A DNA stretch of 64,000 bases from Bradyrhizobium sp. WSM3983 (GCF_000473045.1 NZ_AXAY01000008.1:206328-270327), one strand, 5' to 3'; positions 52,423 through 62,029 are shown, numbered from the stretch's first letter. Numbers and translations: made by a program. The notes: a model not told the origin generated them from the letters alone.

Positions 52423-53430
52423 ATGGAACAACGCAAACTCGGTTCGACCGGCCCCAACGTGTCCGCCCTTGGCCTCGGCTGCATGGGCATGTCGGAGGTC
52501 TATGGTCCCGCCGATCGCGGCGAAGCCATCGCCACGGTTCACGCCGCGCTCGATGCCGGCATCACGCTGCTCGACACCGGCGATTTCTACGCCATGGGTC
52601 ACAACGAGATGCTGATCGGCGAGGCGCTGAAAAATGTCGCGCGCGAAAAAGTGCAGATCAGCGTGAAGTTCGGCGCGCTGCGCGGTCCCGCCGGTGACTT
52701 CATCGGAATGGACACGCGGCCGGCCGCGACCAAGAATTTTCTGGCCTATTCGCTGCAGCGGCTCGGCACCGACCACATCGACGTCTATCGCCCGGCGCGG
52801 CTCGATCCCAGCATTCCGATCGAGGAGACGATCGGTGGTCTCGCTGATCTCGTGAAGGCCGGCTATGTCAGGCATATCGGCCTGTCCGAGGTCGGCTCCG
52901 ACACCATCCGCCGCGCACACGCCGTGCATCCGATCGCCGATCTCCAGATCGAATATTCGCTGATCGAGCGCGGCATCGAACGCAATATTTTGCAGACCTG
53001 CCGTGAGCTCGGCATCGCCATTACCGCTTACGGCGTGCTGGCGCGCGGCCTGATCAGCGGCCATTGGTCGAAGGAGTCCGGCAAGACCGGCAGGGATTAC
53101 CGGCTGATGACGCCGCGCTTCCAGGGATCGAACCTCGATGCCAATCTCGCACTGGTGGAGCAACTGCGCACTATTGCCGCCGAGATCGGCGGAACGCCCG
53201 CACAAGTCGCGATCGCCTGGGTCGCCGCGCAGGGCAAGGAGATCGTGCCGCTGATCGGCGCCCGCACCCGCAACCGTCTGACCGAGGCGCTCGGCGCAGC
53301 CAAACTAACGCTGACGCAAGCTCATCTCGCCGCGCTGGCAAAAGCCTTCCCGCCGAACGTCGCCGCCGGCACGCGCTATGCGGCCGAGCAGATGGCGCAT
53401 CTCGACAGTGAGAGGCCGGCGACGATTTAG
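52423..53430 (+). CDS. Aldo/keto reductase
   Basis: 335 aa TIM-barrel NADPH oxidoreductase. N-terminal MEQRKLGSTGPNVSALGLGCMGMSEVYG, catalytic Asp and Tyr in LLDTGDFYAMGHNEMLIGEAL, Lys in ISVKFGA. In the position of the usual active-site His the run is YRPARLDPSI, an arrangement seen in AKR13-type members. The substrate is not predicted. Start at 52423 with AGGAG upstream; the long upstream open frame overlaps the LysR gene and is ignored. Confidence 0.92.
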   Translation: MEQRKLGSTGPNVSALGLGCMGMSEVYGPADRGEAIATVHAALDAGITLLDTGDFYAMGHNEMLIGEALKNVAREKVQISVKFGALRGPAGDFIGMDTRPAATKNFLAYSLQRLGTDHIDVYRPARLDPSIPIEETIGGLADLVKAGYVRHIGLSEVGSDTIRRAHAVHPIADLQIEYSLIERGIERNILQTCRELGIAITAYGVLARGLISGHWSKESGKTGRDYRLMTPRFQGSNLDANLALVEQLRTIAAEIGGTPAQVAIAWVAAQGKEIVPLIGARTRNRLTEALGAAKLTLTQAHLAALAKAFPPNVAAGTRYAAEQMAHLDSERPATI

Positions 53431-53439
53431 CGGCTTCAA

Positions 53440-54249
53440 TCAGGTGCGATGGGCACTGAGATCAGTGATCACCGGCCCATCGCCATTGAGCGGATTGGCC
53501 GGATCGCGCGCATAGCGCAGCGTCTCGAAGCGCATCGCGCGCGCATCGATCATCAGGAGGCGGCCGACCAGGCCGTCGCCGAAACCGACGATCTCGCGGA
53601 TCGCCTCCATTGCCATCATCGAGCCCATGACGCCCGCAAGCGCGCCCATGACGCCGGCCTCGGCACAGGCCGGCACGGTGCCGGGCGGCGGCGCCTCCGG
53701 AAACAGGCAGCGATAGGTCGGGTTGAACACGCCCTGCTCGTTTGTCTCATGCGCGCGGATGGTGGTGAGCGAGCCGTCGAACGTGCCGAGCGCCGCGGTG
53801 ATCAGCGGTCGCCTCGCGAAGAAGCAGGCATCCGAGACCAGATAGCGCGTCGAGAAATTGTCGGAACCGTCGAGCACGAGATCGTAGTCGCCGATCAGGC
53901 TGAGCGCATTGTCGGCATTGAGCCAGGTCGCATGGCCGACGAAGCGGACATGTGGATTGAGCGCCGCGATTCGCTCGGCCGCGCTCTCGACCTTGTGCCG
54001 GCCGATGTCAGGCGTCGTATGGATGACCTGGCGCTGCAGGTTGGACAGCGACACGACGTCGTCATCAACCACGCCGAGCGTGCCAATGCCGGCGGCCGCC
54101 AGATACATCAGAGCAGGCGCGCCGAGCCCGCCGGCGCCGATCACCAGCACGGACGCCCGCTTCAGCGCAGCCTGGCCGGGACCACCGACATCGCGCAGCA
54201 CGATGTGGCGGGCATAGCGTTCGAGTTCGTCCGGGCTGAGCAAGCTCAT
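53440..54249 (-). CDS. moeB: MoeB/ThiF/HesA-family adenylyltransferase
   Basis: 269 aa E1-like enzyme. ATP motif VLVIGAGGLGAPALMYLAAAGIGTLGVVDDDVVSLSNLQRQVIH near residues 34-75, and VLDGSDNFSTRYLVSDAC. It adenylates the C-terminal Gly of MoaD or ThiS. The CxxC pairs that bind zinc in E. coli MoeB are not complete here (single Cys in TYRCLFP and PACAEAG). Whether it serves molybdopterin or thiamine cannot be fixed from the context. Confidence 0.88.
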   Translation of the reverse strand: MSLLSPDELERYARHIVLRDVGGPGQAALKRASVLVIGAGGLGAPALMYLAAAGIGTLGVVDDDVVSLSNLQRQVIHTTPDIGRHKVESAAERIAALNPHVRFVGHATWLNADNALSLIGDYDLVLDGSDNFSTRYLVSDACFFARRPLITAALGTFDGSLTTIRAHETNEQGVFNPTYRCLFPEAPPPGTVPACAEAGVMGALAGVMGSMMAMEAIREIVGFGDGLVGRLLMIDARAMRFETLRYARDPANPLNGDGPVITDLSAHRT

Positions 54250-54334
54250 CTACTCCTGAACCACCCCAACATTGTTCGCGACCAAGAAGATGTGCTTCAA
54301 TGGCAGCGCGTTCAATGGGCTGGCTGGATTTGTC

Positions 54335-55696
54335 ATGAGATCGATGCTTGCGGCAACACTGATGTTGGCGTCCGCCACAGGCATCAGCGCCCAGATGACG
54401 ACGCCACAGCTCCCCGGCAGCAAGCCGAAAGTGGTCCAGACCGTCCCGATCCGCCCGCCCGCATTGCAGACGCCCTCAGAAACCGCGGACGGAATGGCGC
54501 AGGCCGAGCGGCTGTCGCTGCAGTCCGACCTCGCCTGGGTCGGCGAATATAACGGCGCCATCACCGGCGATGTCAGCTCGCGCATGGTCGATGCCATCAG
54601 GGCGTACCAGAAGGCCAAGGGCGGCAAGCCGACCGGCGTGCTCAATCCGCAGGAGCGCGCCGCGCTCGCAGAAACCGCACGGCGGAAGCAGGACAGCGTC
54701 GGCTGGAAAATCGTGACGGAGATGACCAGCGGCGCGCGGCTCGGCATTCCCTCAAAACTGGTGCCGCAGCAGGCGACCGACGCCAATGGTTCGAAATGGA
54801 CCTCACCGACCGGAACGGTGCAGGTGCTCCTGAGCCGTCGCAAGGAGGCTAACCCGACCACGGCGAAGCTCGCGGACCTGGAGAAAAAGGAGCCGGCCGG
54901 ACGCAAGGTCGACTACACCGTGGTGAAGCCCGACTTCTTCGTGCTGTCGGGATTGCAGGGCCTGAAGAAATTTTACGTGCGCGGCACCTTCAAGGGCGAC
55001 GAAGTCCGCATCATGACGATCTTGTACGACCAGGCGACCGAGAACACGGTCGAGCCGGTCGTGATCGCGATGTCGAGCGCATTCAATGCGTTTCCGACCG
55101 GACCGCAGGCCGCACCGCCGCCGCGCAAGACCGTCGAATACGGCACCGGCATCGTCGTCAGCGACGACGGCGCAATTGTCACGGATCGTCTCGTCACCGA
55201 TTCCTGCCTCGCGATCACCATTGGCGGTTACGGCAATGCCGACCGCGTCGCCGAGGACAAGGAGCACGATCTGGCGCTGCTGCACATCTATGGCGCGCGT
55301 GGCCTGAAGCCGTTCAGCCTGACAGGCGGCGCCGCGAAGACGAGTGTCGATGTCGTCGGCATCGCCGATCCCCAGAGTCAGGGCGGCGCAGCCGGCGTGT
55401 CGAGCGTCAAGGGCGCGCTGGCATCGCTCGGTGGCGGCGACTCCGCGCTGTCACCGCCGCCGGCCGTTGGATTTTCCGGCGGCCCGGCCATCGACAGCGA
55501 CGGCAAGTTCGCCGGCGTTGTGCTGTTGAAGCCGGCAATGGTTGCGGGACCGGCGACAACGGTGCCGGCATCACAGGCGGTGATGGTTTCCCCTGATGCC
55601 GTGCGCGATTTCCTGAAATCGAACGGCGTCGCCGCGAACGGCACGTCGACGGATGCGAAGGCCGCCGTCGTGCGTGTGATCTGCGTGCGGAAGTAA
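54335..55696 (+). CDS. Exported trypsin-like protein with peptidoglycan-binding-like domain, His of triad missing
   Basis: 453 aa. Signal peptide MRSMLAATLMLASATGISA; a PGB_1-like helical domain (about 50-115; SLQSDLAWVGEYNGAIT, MVDAIRAYQKAKGGKPTGVLN); a trypsin-like domain about 265-440. The Ser region is GFSGGPAIDSDG, the Asp region DKEHDLALLHI, but where family members have the T-N-A-H-V block this protein reads TDRLVTDSC, so the catalytic His is lost. It is probably inactive. Start 54335 chosen for the signal peptide; in-frame starts at 54290 (ATG) and 54272 (TTG) would add residues. Opposite strand to moeB. Confidence 0.82.
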   Translation: MRSMLAATLMLASATGISAQMTTPQLPGSKPKVVQTVPIRPPALQTPSETADGMAQAERLSLQSDLAWVGEYNGAITGDVSSRMVDAIRAYQKAKGGKPTGVLNPQERAALAETARRKQDSVGWKIVTEMTSGARLGIPSKLVPQQATDANGSKWTSPTGTVQVLLSRRKEANPTTAKLADLEKKEPAGRKVDYTVVKPDFFVLSGLQGLKKFYVRGTFKGDEVRIMTILYDQATENTVEPVVIAMSSAFNAFPTGPQAAPPPRKTVEYGTGIVVSDDGAIVTDRLVTDSCLAITIGGYGNADRVAEDKEHDLALLHIYGARGLKPFSLTGGAAKTSVDVVGIADPQSQGGAAGVSSVKGALASLGGGDSALSPPPAVGFSGGPAIDSDGKFAGVVLLKPAMVAGPATTVPASQAVMVSPDAVRDFLKSNGVAANGTSTDAKAAVVRVICVRK

Positions 55697-55699
55697 TGA

Positions 55700-57379
55700 T
55701 CAGCTCAGCCTGAACCTGATCCCGCTCTTCGCGAGCCCGCCGGAGATCCCGACCGGCGTGCCGTCCGCGCGCCAGCAGGCGGCGCCGGTCATGGTGCCGT
55801 CGTCGTGGAAGGCGATGCCGTTCATGCCGCCGGCGACTGTCGCGACGGGCTGGACCTTGTGGCCAAGCGCCGCGAGTTTTGCGCGCACGGCCTCCGGCAC
55901 CGTCTGCTCGACCTCGAGGGCGTTGCCTTCGGTCCAGACCCGCGGCGCCTCGACGGCCTCCTGCAGGCTCATGCCGTGGTCGATCAGATTGACCAGCGCC
56001 TGCATCGCGCTCGGGAAGATGCGCTTTCCGCCGGGCAGCCCCAGCGCGTAGCGCAGCTTGCCGTCGCGGAGCGCCATCATCGGCGACATCGAGGTCGTCA
56101 CGCGCTTGCCCGGCGCCAGCGACAGCGCATGGCCCGGCCGCGGATCGAACAGGTTCATGTAATTGTTGGCGATGGCGCCGAGACCGGGGATCATGATCTT
56201 GGCGCCGAACAGATTGTTGATGGTCTGCGTGGTCGCGACGACATTGCCGAAGCTATCTGCCGCCGTCATATGCGTGGTGTGCGCGCTTTCGAGCTGCGAC
56301 ACGCCGGCGCCAAAAGCCTGCGCACACGCCGGATCGATGGCGCGGCGGCGCTCTTCGGCGTAAGCCTTCGAGGTCAGCTTCTCCACGGGCACGCCGACAT
56401 AGTCAGGGTCGCCGCTGGCCGCAGCGCGGTCGGCGAAGGCAATTTTGAGCACTTCGGCGAGGTAGTGAATGGTCTCTGATGTGCCGAAGCCGAGGCCGCC
56501 GACGTCGTAGCCCTCCAGAATGTTCAGCATCTGCGCGATGTGCACGCCGGAGGCCGCGGGCGGCGGCGGCCCAAAGATGGTCCAGCCGCGATAGTCGGCG
56601 CGGATCGGCTGCCGCTCGACGGTTTTGTAAGCCGTGAGATCGTTGCGGCGGATGAAGCCGCCGGCCTTCTCCATGTAGTCGACGAGAATGTCGCCGAGCG
56701 GCCCCTCGTAGAGCGCGGTCTCGCCGTGGTCGGCGATATAACGAAGTGTCTCGGCATATTCAGCCTGCACCACGCGCTGGCCAACCTTGAGCGGCTCTCC
56801 ATCAGGCAAATAGATCGCCGCGATCGGCTTGTCCTTGCGCATCGCGGCGGCGCTCTCGCTGATGCATTCATGCAAATAAGGCGTCGCTGCATAGCCGCGC
56901 GCGGCATGCTTGATCGCGGGTTGCATGATTTCGGCGAGGCTCATGGTGCCGAACCGGCGCAGCGTCTCGCACCAAGCTTTCAGCGATCCCGGCGTTGCAA
57001 CCGCCTTCGGGCCGTTCAGGTTCTCGTTGCCGACGGTGTCGAACACGTCGTGCGCCGAGCCCGGCCTGGAGGTGTAGGTGGTGTCGCGGACCGCCGCCGG
57101 CACGGTGCTCTGGCCGTCGATGAAACGGTGGCTGCCGTCGGCGAGGCGGATATGCGCCATGCCGCCGCCGATGATGCCGACCATCATGGGCTCGACCACG
57201 GTCAGCGTGAACAGGGTGGCGATCGCGGCATCGATGGCGTTGCCGCCGGCGGCCAGCATCTCGGCGCCGGCGCTGGAGGCCAAGGGATGGTTGCTGACCA
57301 CCATGCCGCGGCCCGAGACCGCCGGCATCTTCTGGCACTCGAAGGTGGTTGCCGTCCGGTCGCGCCAGTTTCCGCCCAT
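55700..57379 (-). CDS. ggt: Gamma-glutamyltransferase family protein
   Basis: 559 aa Ntn-hydrolase. Autocleavage/catalytic Thr is in ESAHTTHMTAADSFGNVVA near residue 360; then TTSMSPMMALRDGKLRYALGLPGG, a GGT signature. It hydrolyses gamma-glutamyl bonds, or oxamate/cephalosporin-type substrates in related branches. No signal peptide is seen, so a cytoplasmic site and a non-glutathione substrate are possible. Start at 57379 (MGGNWRDR, AAAGGGACAGG upstream); an ATG at 57397 is also possible. Its 3' end meets the protease gene three bases away. Confidence 0.9.
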   Translation of the reverse strand: MGGNWRDRTATTFECQKMPAVSGRGMVVSNHPLASSAGAEMLAAGGNAIDAAIATLFTLTVVEPMMVGIIGGGMAHIRLADGSHRFIDGQSTVPAAVRDTTYTSRPGSAHDVFDTVGNENLNGPKAVATPGSLKAWCETLRRFGTMSLAEIMQPAIKHAARGYAATPYLHECISESAAAMRKDKPIAAIYLPDGEPLKVGQRVVQAEYAETLRYIADHGETALYEGPLGDILVDYMEKAGGFIRRNDLTAYKTVERQPIRADYRGWTIFGPPPPAASGVHIAQMLNILEGYDVGGLGFGTSETIHYLAEVLKIAFADRAAASGDPDYVGVPVEKLTSKAYAEERRRAIDPACAQAFGAGVSQLESAHTTHMTAADSFGNVVATTQTINNLFGAKIMIPGLGAIANNYMNLFDPRPGHALSLAPGKRVTTSMSPMMALRDGKLRYALGLPGGKRIFPSAMQALVNLIDHGMSLQEAVEAPRVWTEGNALEVEQTVPEAVRAKLAALGHKVQPVATVAGGMNGIAFHDDGTMTGAACWRADGTPVGISGGLAKSGIRFRLS

Positions 57380-57623
57380 GCCGCCTGTCCCTTTCATTCA
57401 CGGCGGCGAGCACATCACACGCAGGATTACGGGTCCAGTAATGGTACGGATTAGCTGGCATTCCCGATTCTGCCATCATCCTAGCCGTTGATTCGGACAT
57501 CCGCGGTCCCCTTTGGATCGGGCAGGGCACGTCCTGAGCGAGAAGAGCTCAGCATCAAGAAGCGATGCACGTTCGCGTGGCGTTACCCCAACGACCCAGG
57601 CACTCCAAAGGATTCAACTTTCC

Positions 57624-58364
57624 ATGCACACGATCGTACTGGCCACCCAAAAGGGCGGCAGTGGCAAGAGCACGCTCGCCATCGGCCTCGCGCTGGCCGC
57701 CAAGCAGGCCGGCTTCACCGTCCGCCTGATCGAGACCGACCCGCAGGGCACCCTGTCCAACTGGCAGCGCCGCCGCAACAACGACGATGTCGTCGTCGAA
57801 CCGATCTATCACGCCGCAGATTTGGCGCCGCGGCTGAAGATGCTGGCCGACAGCGGCCTCCAGCTCGCGATCGTCGACACCGCGGCCGGCCTCAGCGCCG
57901 CCACCACCGCCGCGATCCGCCATTCCGACCTCTGCCTGATTCCGGCCCGCCCGAGCGTCGCCGACATCGAGGCGACCGTCTCGACGCTGAGCGTCGCGCG
58001 CGCCTGGAAGCGGCCCTACAGCTTCGTACTGAACCAGACGCCGATCCGCGGCCAGCGCATCGACAACGCGGCCAACACACTCGCCGAGGAAGCCGCGCTC
58101 GATCTCACTGAGGTGCTCGCACGCCCGATGATCGTGATGCGCAACGATCACCAGGACTCGCTCGCCTCAGGCCTCGCCGTCAGCGAGTTCGCGCCGAACG
58201 GCAAGTCGACCGAGGAAATCCGCGGCCTCTGGCAGTGGGTCGAGACCCGGCTCAACATCTCGGCGACCAATGTTCTGATCGACCAGGTCATCCCGGTCGC
58301 CGACGACATGCTGCTCGTCGCCGCCGAGCACACGTTGAACGAAACCACGACCCTGGCATCCTGA
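57624..58364 (+). CDS. ParA-family ATPase
   Basis: 246 aa. Deviant Walker A QKGGSGKST at residues 9-17, LIETDPQGTLSNW (switch), and VDTAAGLSAATTAAI (Walker B-type). This is a ParA/MinD-type ATPase that forms gradients to place chromosomes, protein clusters or flagella. No parB or other partner lies nearby, so it is probably not the chromosomal ParA. Start at 57624 with AAAGGAT upstream; the frame is open 37 codons earlier. The 241-base gap before it is shared with ggt. Confidence 0.9.
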   Translation: MHTIVLATQKGGSGKSTLAIGLALAAKQAGFTVRLIETDPQGTLSNWQRRRNNDDVVVEPIYHAADLAPRLKMLADSGLQLAIVDTAAGLSAATTAAIRHSDLCLIPARPSVADIEATVSTLSVARAWKRPYSFVLNQTPIRGQRIDNAANTLAEEAALDLTEVLARPMIVMRNDHQDSLASGLAVSEFAPNGKSTEEIRGLWQWVETRLNISATNVLIDQVIPVADDMLLVAAEHTLNETTTLAS

Positions 58365-58425
58365 GCGGGGCGATCGCTCAGGACGCAGACGGGCTCTTGG
58401 CTATCCGGTGAATGAGCCCAGGCGA

Positions 58426-58463
58426 CGAAGCAATCCGGCCACCAGCCCGGCCGGATTGCTTCG
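58426..58463 (+). repeat. 15-bp perfect inverted repeat after the ParA gene
   Basis: CGAAGCAATCCGGCC / GGCCGGATTGCTTCG with eight-base loop, followed within eight bases by TTTTT (58471-58475). It may be the parA terminator or a copy of another intergenic palindrome family. It lies in the non-coding remains of the GNAT pseudogene. Confidence 0.75.
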
Positions 58464-58540
58464 CTTCGCGTTTTTGACGATGGCGGCCGCGCCCTTGAAC
58501 AAAAATGTCGAAAACAACCCCATGCACAGTAGAACCACTT

Positions 58541-58671
58541 CCGGCCAAGGCACCTGTCGAGAGATGGCGGATGATGTTCCAATTGTCGAAATGGCGCTGG
58601 ATCGCTGGCGCGTCGGACATTGCGAGCGGACGCAGGATCAGCCGTTCGGTCTCAAGCTGCGGCGTCTGCAT
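58541..58671 (-). pseudogene. RimJ/RimL-type GNAT acetyltransferase, frameshifted 5' fragment
   Basis: Starts as a normal GNAT: MQTPQLETERLILRPLAMSD, NWNIIRHLST. At the next residue the reading frame shifts: the expected QVPWP continues in another frame (near 58553-58556), consistent with loss of two bases. After the PWP motif the similarity ends and the 15-bp repeat follows; the rest of the domain is gone. It starts six bases after the mutM stop on the same strand. Confidence 0.7.
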
Positions 58672-58677
58672 GGCGGG

Positions 58678-59559
58678 CTACTTCTGACATTTCGGACACC
58701 AGAACGTCGACCGGCCGTTCTGGGTGAAGCGCTTGATCGTGCCGCCGCAGCGGGGCGTCGTGCATTTCTCGCCCTCGCGGTCGTAAACCTTGAACGAATG
58801 CTGGAAATAGCCGAGCTCGCCCGAGGTCTGGCGATGGTCGCGCAGGGACGAGCCGCCGGCGTTGATGGCGTCGTTCAGCACGGTGTGGATCGCACCGACC
58901 AACCGCTTTGCGTGATCGGTCGACTCACCCTTCTTGGTCGAGAGCGTCGCGGCGATCCGGCGCGGCGACAGATGCGAGCGATGCAGGGCTTCGCAGACAT
59001 AGATGTTGCCGAGGCCTGCGACGACGCGCTGGTCGAGCAGCGCGGCCTTCAGGCTCGTGGTCTTGCCTTCGCAGGAGTGCGCCAGCATCGCGGCATCAAA
59101 TTCGTTGCCGAGCGGCTCGGGACCGAGCCCGCGCAGCAGCGGCTCGTCTTCGAGCGCGTTGCGCGCGATCACTTTCATGTAACCGAAGCGGCGCGGATCG
59201 TTGAAGACGATATCGGCGCCCGAGGACATCCGAAACAGCACGTGGTCGTGCGCGGAGTCCTTACCCCTAGGATAGTGAAACTCGCCGGGCGCGGCCTCGT
59301 TGTCGGGCTTGATGACGCGGAACGAGCCCGACATGCCCAGATGCATCAGCAGCACGTCGCCGGAGGCGAGATCGGCCATGAGATATTTTGCACGGCGGCC
59401 GAGCCCCATGACGATCTGCCCCTGGAGCCGGGCCACGAAGTCCGGCTGGAACGGAAACCGCAGATCCGGCCGGCGAGCCTCCGCGACCACGATTTTCGCA
59501 CCCTCCATGACGGGCTGAAGGCCGCGGCGGACGGTCTCGACTTCAGGCAATTCAGGCAT
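58678..59559 (-). CDS. mutM: Formamidopyrimidine-DNA glycosylase
   Basis: 293 aa. Starts [16 protein letters not shown]: Pro2 nucleophile and Glu3. H2TH domain about 135-230 ([45 protein letters not shown]) and zinc finger at the C-terminus ([21 protein letters not shown]). It removes 8-oxoguanine and formamidopyrimidines from DNA. Divergent from ubiE across 80 bases. In many alphaproteobacteria echA-rpsT-dnaA lies on this side of mutM; not here. Confidence 0.97.
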   Translation of the reverse strand: MPELPEVETVRRGLQPVMEGAKIVVAEARRPDLRFPFQPDFVARLQGQIVMGLGRRAKYLMADLASGDVLLMHLGMSGSFRVIKPDNEAAPGEFHYPRGKDSAHDHVLFRMSSGADIVFNDPRRFGYMKVIARNALEDEPLLRGLGPEPLGNEFDAAMLAHSCEGKTTSLKAALLDQRVVAGLGNIYVCEALHRSHLSPRRIAATLSTKKGESTDHAKRLVGAIHTVLNDAINAGGSSLRDHRQTSGELGYFQHSFKVYDREGEKCTTPRCGGTIKRFTQNGRSTFWCPKCQK

Positions 59560-59639
59560 GGTCAGGCATTCACCTTATGAGGGCGGTGTGATAGCGCCAT
59601 TGCGGCGGCCGCGCTATGGTCCGCCTCTGGAGTAGAGTA

Positions 59640-60401
59640 ATGGATCGGCCGGGCGAAACCACGCATTTTGGTTTCAGGGACGTCCCCCTGGGGGACAAGC
59701 AGACGCTGGTGAACGATGTGTTTCACAGCGTGGCGTCGCGCTATGATTTGATGAACGATTTGATGTCCGGTGGCCTGCACCGGGTCTGGAAGGACATCAT
59801 GATCAACGCGCTGGATCCGCCCAGGAGCGACCGGCCGTTTGCGCTCCTCGACGTTGCCGGGGGCACCGGTGATATCTCGTTCCGCGCCGCCAAGGCGGCA
59901 GGTCCGGGCTTCCATGCCACCGTCTGCGACATCAATTCCGACATGCTGGCGGTAGGCCGCGAGCGCGCCGCCAAGCGCCACCTCGATACCCAGGTCGATT
60001 TCGTCGAGGGCAATGCCGAGGCCCTCGCCTTCGCCGACCGCAGCTTTGACGCGTATACGATCGCTTTCGGCATTCGCAACGTGCCGCAGATCGACAAGGC
60101 GTTGCGCGAGGCCTATCGCGTGCTCAAGCCCGGCAGCCGCTTCCTGTGCCTGGAATTCTCCACCGTCGAGATGCCCGGCCTCGACAAGATCTATGATCTG
60201 TTTTCGTTCAAGGTGATCCCGCCGCTCGGACGCATGGTCACGGGCGACGCCGAGTCCTATCAATATCTCGTCGAATCGATCCGCAAATTCCCGAAGCCGA
60301 ACGCCTTCGCCGACATGATCCGTGATGCCGGCTTCTCGCGCGTGAGCTTTCAGACCCTGACCGGCGGCATCGTCGCACTGCATTCGGGCTGGCGTTTGTG
60401 A
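59640..60401 (+). CDS. ubiE: Ubiquinone/menaquinone C-methyltransferase
   Basis: 253 aa. SAM-dependent methyltransferase; signatures [18 protein letters not shown] and [18 protein letters not shown] motif [19 protein letters not shown]. It methylates C2 of the benzoquinol ring in ubiquinone synthesis. Start at 59640 has GGAG at ideal distance; the upstream ATG at 59616 is less good. It overlaps ubiB (GTGA, 60398-60401). First gene of ubiE-ubiB-coaBC-dut. Confidence 0.97.
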   Translation: MDRPGETTHFGFRDVPLGDKQTLVNDVFHSVASRYDLMNDLMSGGLHRVWKDIMINALDPPRSDRPFALLDVAGGTGDISFRAAKAAGPGFHATVCDINSDMLAVGRERAAKRHLDTQVDFVEGNAEALAFADRSFDAYTIAFGIRNVPQIDKALREAYRVLKPGSRFLCLEFSTVEMPGLDKIYDLFSFKVIPPLGRMVTGDAESYQYLVESIRKFPKPNAFADMIRDAGFSRVSFQTLTGGIVALHSGWRL

Positions 60402-61972
60402 TTTCTGCCATCACCCACATTTCGCGCCTGATCCGCGCCGCGTTCGTCTTTGCGCGCGAGGGCGTGTTCGGCGCCGTCGACCCGAGCCTGGTGCCGCCGC
60501 CTGGACAGCTTGCGCTGAAACTCGCGCGTATCATCGAACGCCGTGGCGACAAGCAGGGACCACGGATCTCGCGCGCGCTGACACGGATGGGCCCGGCCTA
60601 TCTCAAGCTCGGCCAGTTCCTGGCGACGCGTCCTGATGTCGTCGGCTTCAACATGGCGCGCGACCTCGAAAGCCTTCAGGATCGCCTGCCGCCGTTTTCG
60701 CAAGCGGAAGCCGAAGCGGCAATCTCGACATCGCTGGAACGGCCACTGAAGGATGTATTCGTGAGTTTCGGCCCGCCGGTGGCGGCCGCCTCGATCGCGC
60801 AGGTGCATCGCGGCGAGGTCGAACGCGATGGCATCCGCAAGGCGGTCGCGGTCAAGGTGCTCAGGCCGAACGTGGCGTCGCGCTTCCGCCGCGACCTTTC
60901 CGATTTCTTCTTCGTCGCGCACAAGGCCGAGGCCTATTCATCCGAGGCCCGGCGCCTGCGCCTGATCGAAGTCATCAACACCATGTCGCGCTCGGTCGCG
61001 ATGGAGATGGATTTGCGGCTCGAGGCGGCCGCGCTGTCCGAGATGGCGGAGAACACGCGCGACGATCCCGATTTCCGCATTCCGACCGTCGACTGGGACC
61101 GCACCACGCACAACGTGCTGACGATGGAGTGGATCGACGGCATTGCGCTGAACGATCACAAGCGCCTGGCGGAATCGCAGGTCGATCTGCCCGATCTCGG
61201 CCGCAAGGTGATCCAGAGTTTCCTGCGTCACGCGCTGCGCGACGGTTTCTTCCACGCCGACATGCATCCGGGCAATCTATTCCTGGACGATGCCGGCCGT
61301 CTCGTCGCGGTCGATTTCGGCATCATGGGCCGGCTCGGCATGAAGGAGCGGCGCTTCCTCGCGGAAATCCTGCTCGGCTTCATCACCCGCGACTATCGCC
61401 GCGTGGCCGAAGTGCATTTCGAGGCGGGCTACGTGCCTGCGCACCACTCGGTCGAGAATTTCGCGCAGGCCATCCGCGCCATCGGCGAACCCATTCACAA
61501 CCGCACCGCCGAGGAAATCTCGATGGCGCGGCTACTGACGCTGCTGCTCGAGGTCACTGGCCTGTTCGACATGACGACGCGGCCCGAGCTGATCCTGCTG
61601 CAGAAGACCATGGTCGTGGTCGAGGGCGTGGCGCGCGGCTTCGATCCCAGGCTCGACATCTGGAAGGTCGCCGATCCCGTGGTGCGCGAATGGATCGAGC
61701 GCAATCTTGGGCCGATCGGCCGGGTGCAGGGCGCGCTCGCCGGCGGCGGCGATCTCGCCCGCATCCTGATGCGTCTCCCGGATCTTGCCGCGCGCTCGGT
61801 CGCGGTGCTCGAGCAGCTCGAGACCATGACGCGGGAGGGCCTACGGCTGTCGCCGGAGAGCATCGCCGCGATGGGTCGCAGCGAGGGCCGCAAGAACCGC
61901 TGGCGTACCGTGGCGCTCTGGATCATTGCCGCGACCTTCATCGGCATTCTGATCGCCGTCCGGAATCTATGA
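60398..61972 (+). CDS. ubiB: Ubiquinone biosynthesis kinase-like protein UbiB
   Basis: 524 aa, atypical kinase/ATPase (ABC1/ADCK family) with the KxGQ motif [26 protein letters not shown], and [28 protein letters not shown] (catalytic and metal residues). One C-terminal membrane helix ([17 protein letters not shown]). It supports the ubiquinone synthesis complex. GTG start at 60398, coupled to ubiE. Its stop TGA (61970-61972) is inside the first of two operator-like palindromes. Confidence 0.96.
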   Translation: MISAITHISRLIRAAFVFAREGVFGAVDPSLVPPPGQLALKLARIIERRGDKQGPRISRALTRMGPAYLKLGQFLATRPDVVGFNMARDLESLQDRLPPFSQAEAEAAISTSLERPLKDVFVSFGPPVAAASIAQVHRGEVERDGIRKAVAVKVLRPNVASRFRRDLSDFFFVAHKAEAYSSEARRLRLIEVINTMSRSVAMEMDLRLEAAALSEMAENTRDDPDFRIPTVDWDRTTHNVLTMEWIDGIALNDHKRLAESQVDLPDLGRKVIQSFLRHALRDGFFHADMHPGNLFLDDAGRLVAVDFGIMGRLGMKERRFLAEILLGFITRDYRRVAEVHFEAGYVPAHHSVENFAQAIRAIGEPIHNRTAEEISMARLLTLLLEVTGLFDMTTRPELILLQKTMVVVEGVARGFDPRLDIWKVADPVVREWIERNLGPIGRVQGALAGGGDLARILMRLPDLAARSVAVLEQLETMTREGLRLSPESIAAMGRSEGRKNRWRTVALWIIAATFIGILIAVRNL

Positions 61973-61986
61973 TTGCACTGCAATCA
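61970..61986 (+). promoter_or_regulatory. 17-bp palindrome 1 before coaBC (candidate operator)
   Basis: TGATTGC-ACT-GCAATCA, perfect 7-bp arms around three bases, overlapping the ubiB stop codon. Same layout as the palindrome centred 23 bases downstream; differs at one base pair per arm. Confidence 0.7.
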
Positions 61987-61992
61987 CGGGGC

Positions 61993-62009
61993 TGATAGCA
62001 TCGCTATCA
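61993..62009 (+). promoter_or_regulatory. 17-bp palindrome 2 before coaBC (candidate FitA-like operator)
   Basis: TGATAGC-ATC-GCTATCA, perfect arms. Contains TGATAGCA, which I recall as the half-site of the Neisseria FitAB operator. It ends 21 bases before the coaBC start codon, in the position expected for autoregulation. Confidence 0.75.
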
Positions 62010-62029
62010 TTCCGTGCTGGAGGGGCGTC

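Noticed and set aside
58390..58620. Plus-strand 390-codon frame reading through to 59580
   Set aside because: Antisense to mutM and to the GNAT remnant; no recognisable protein.
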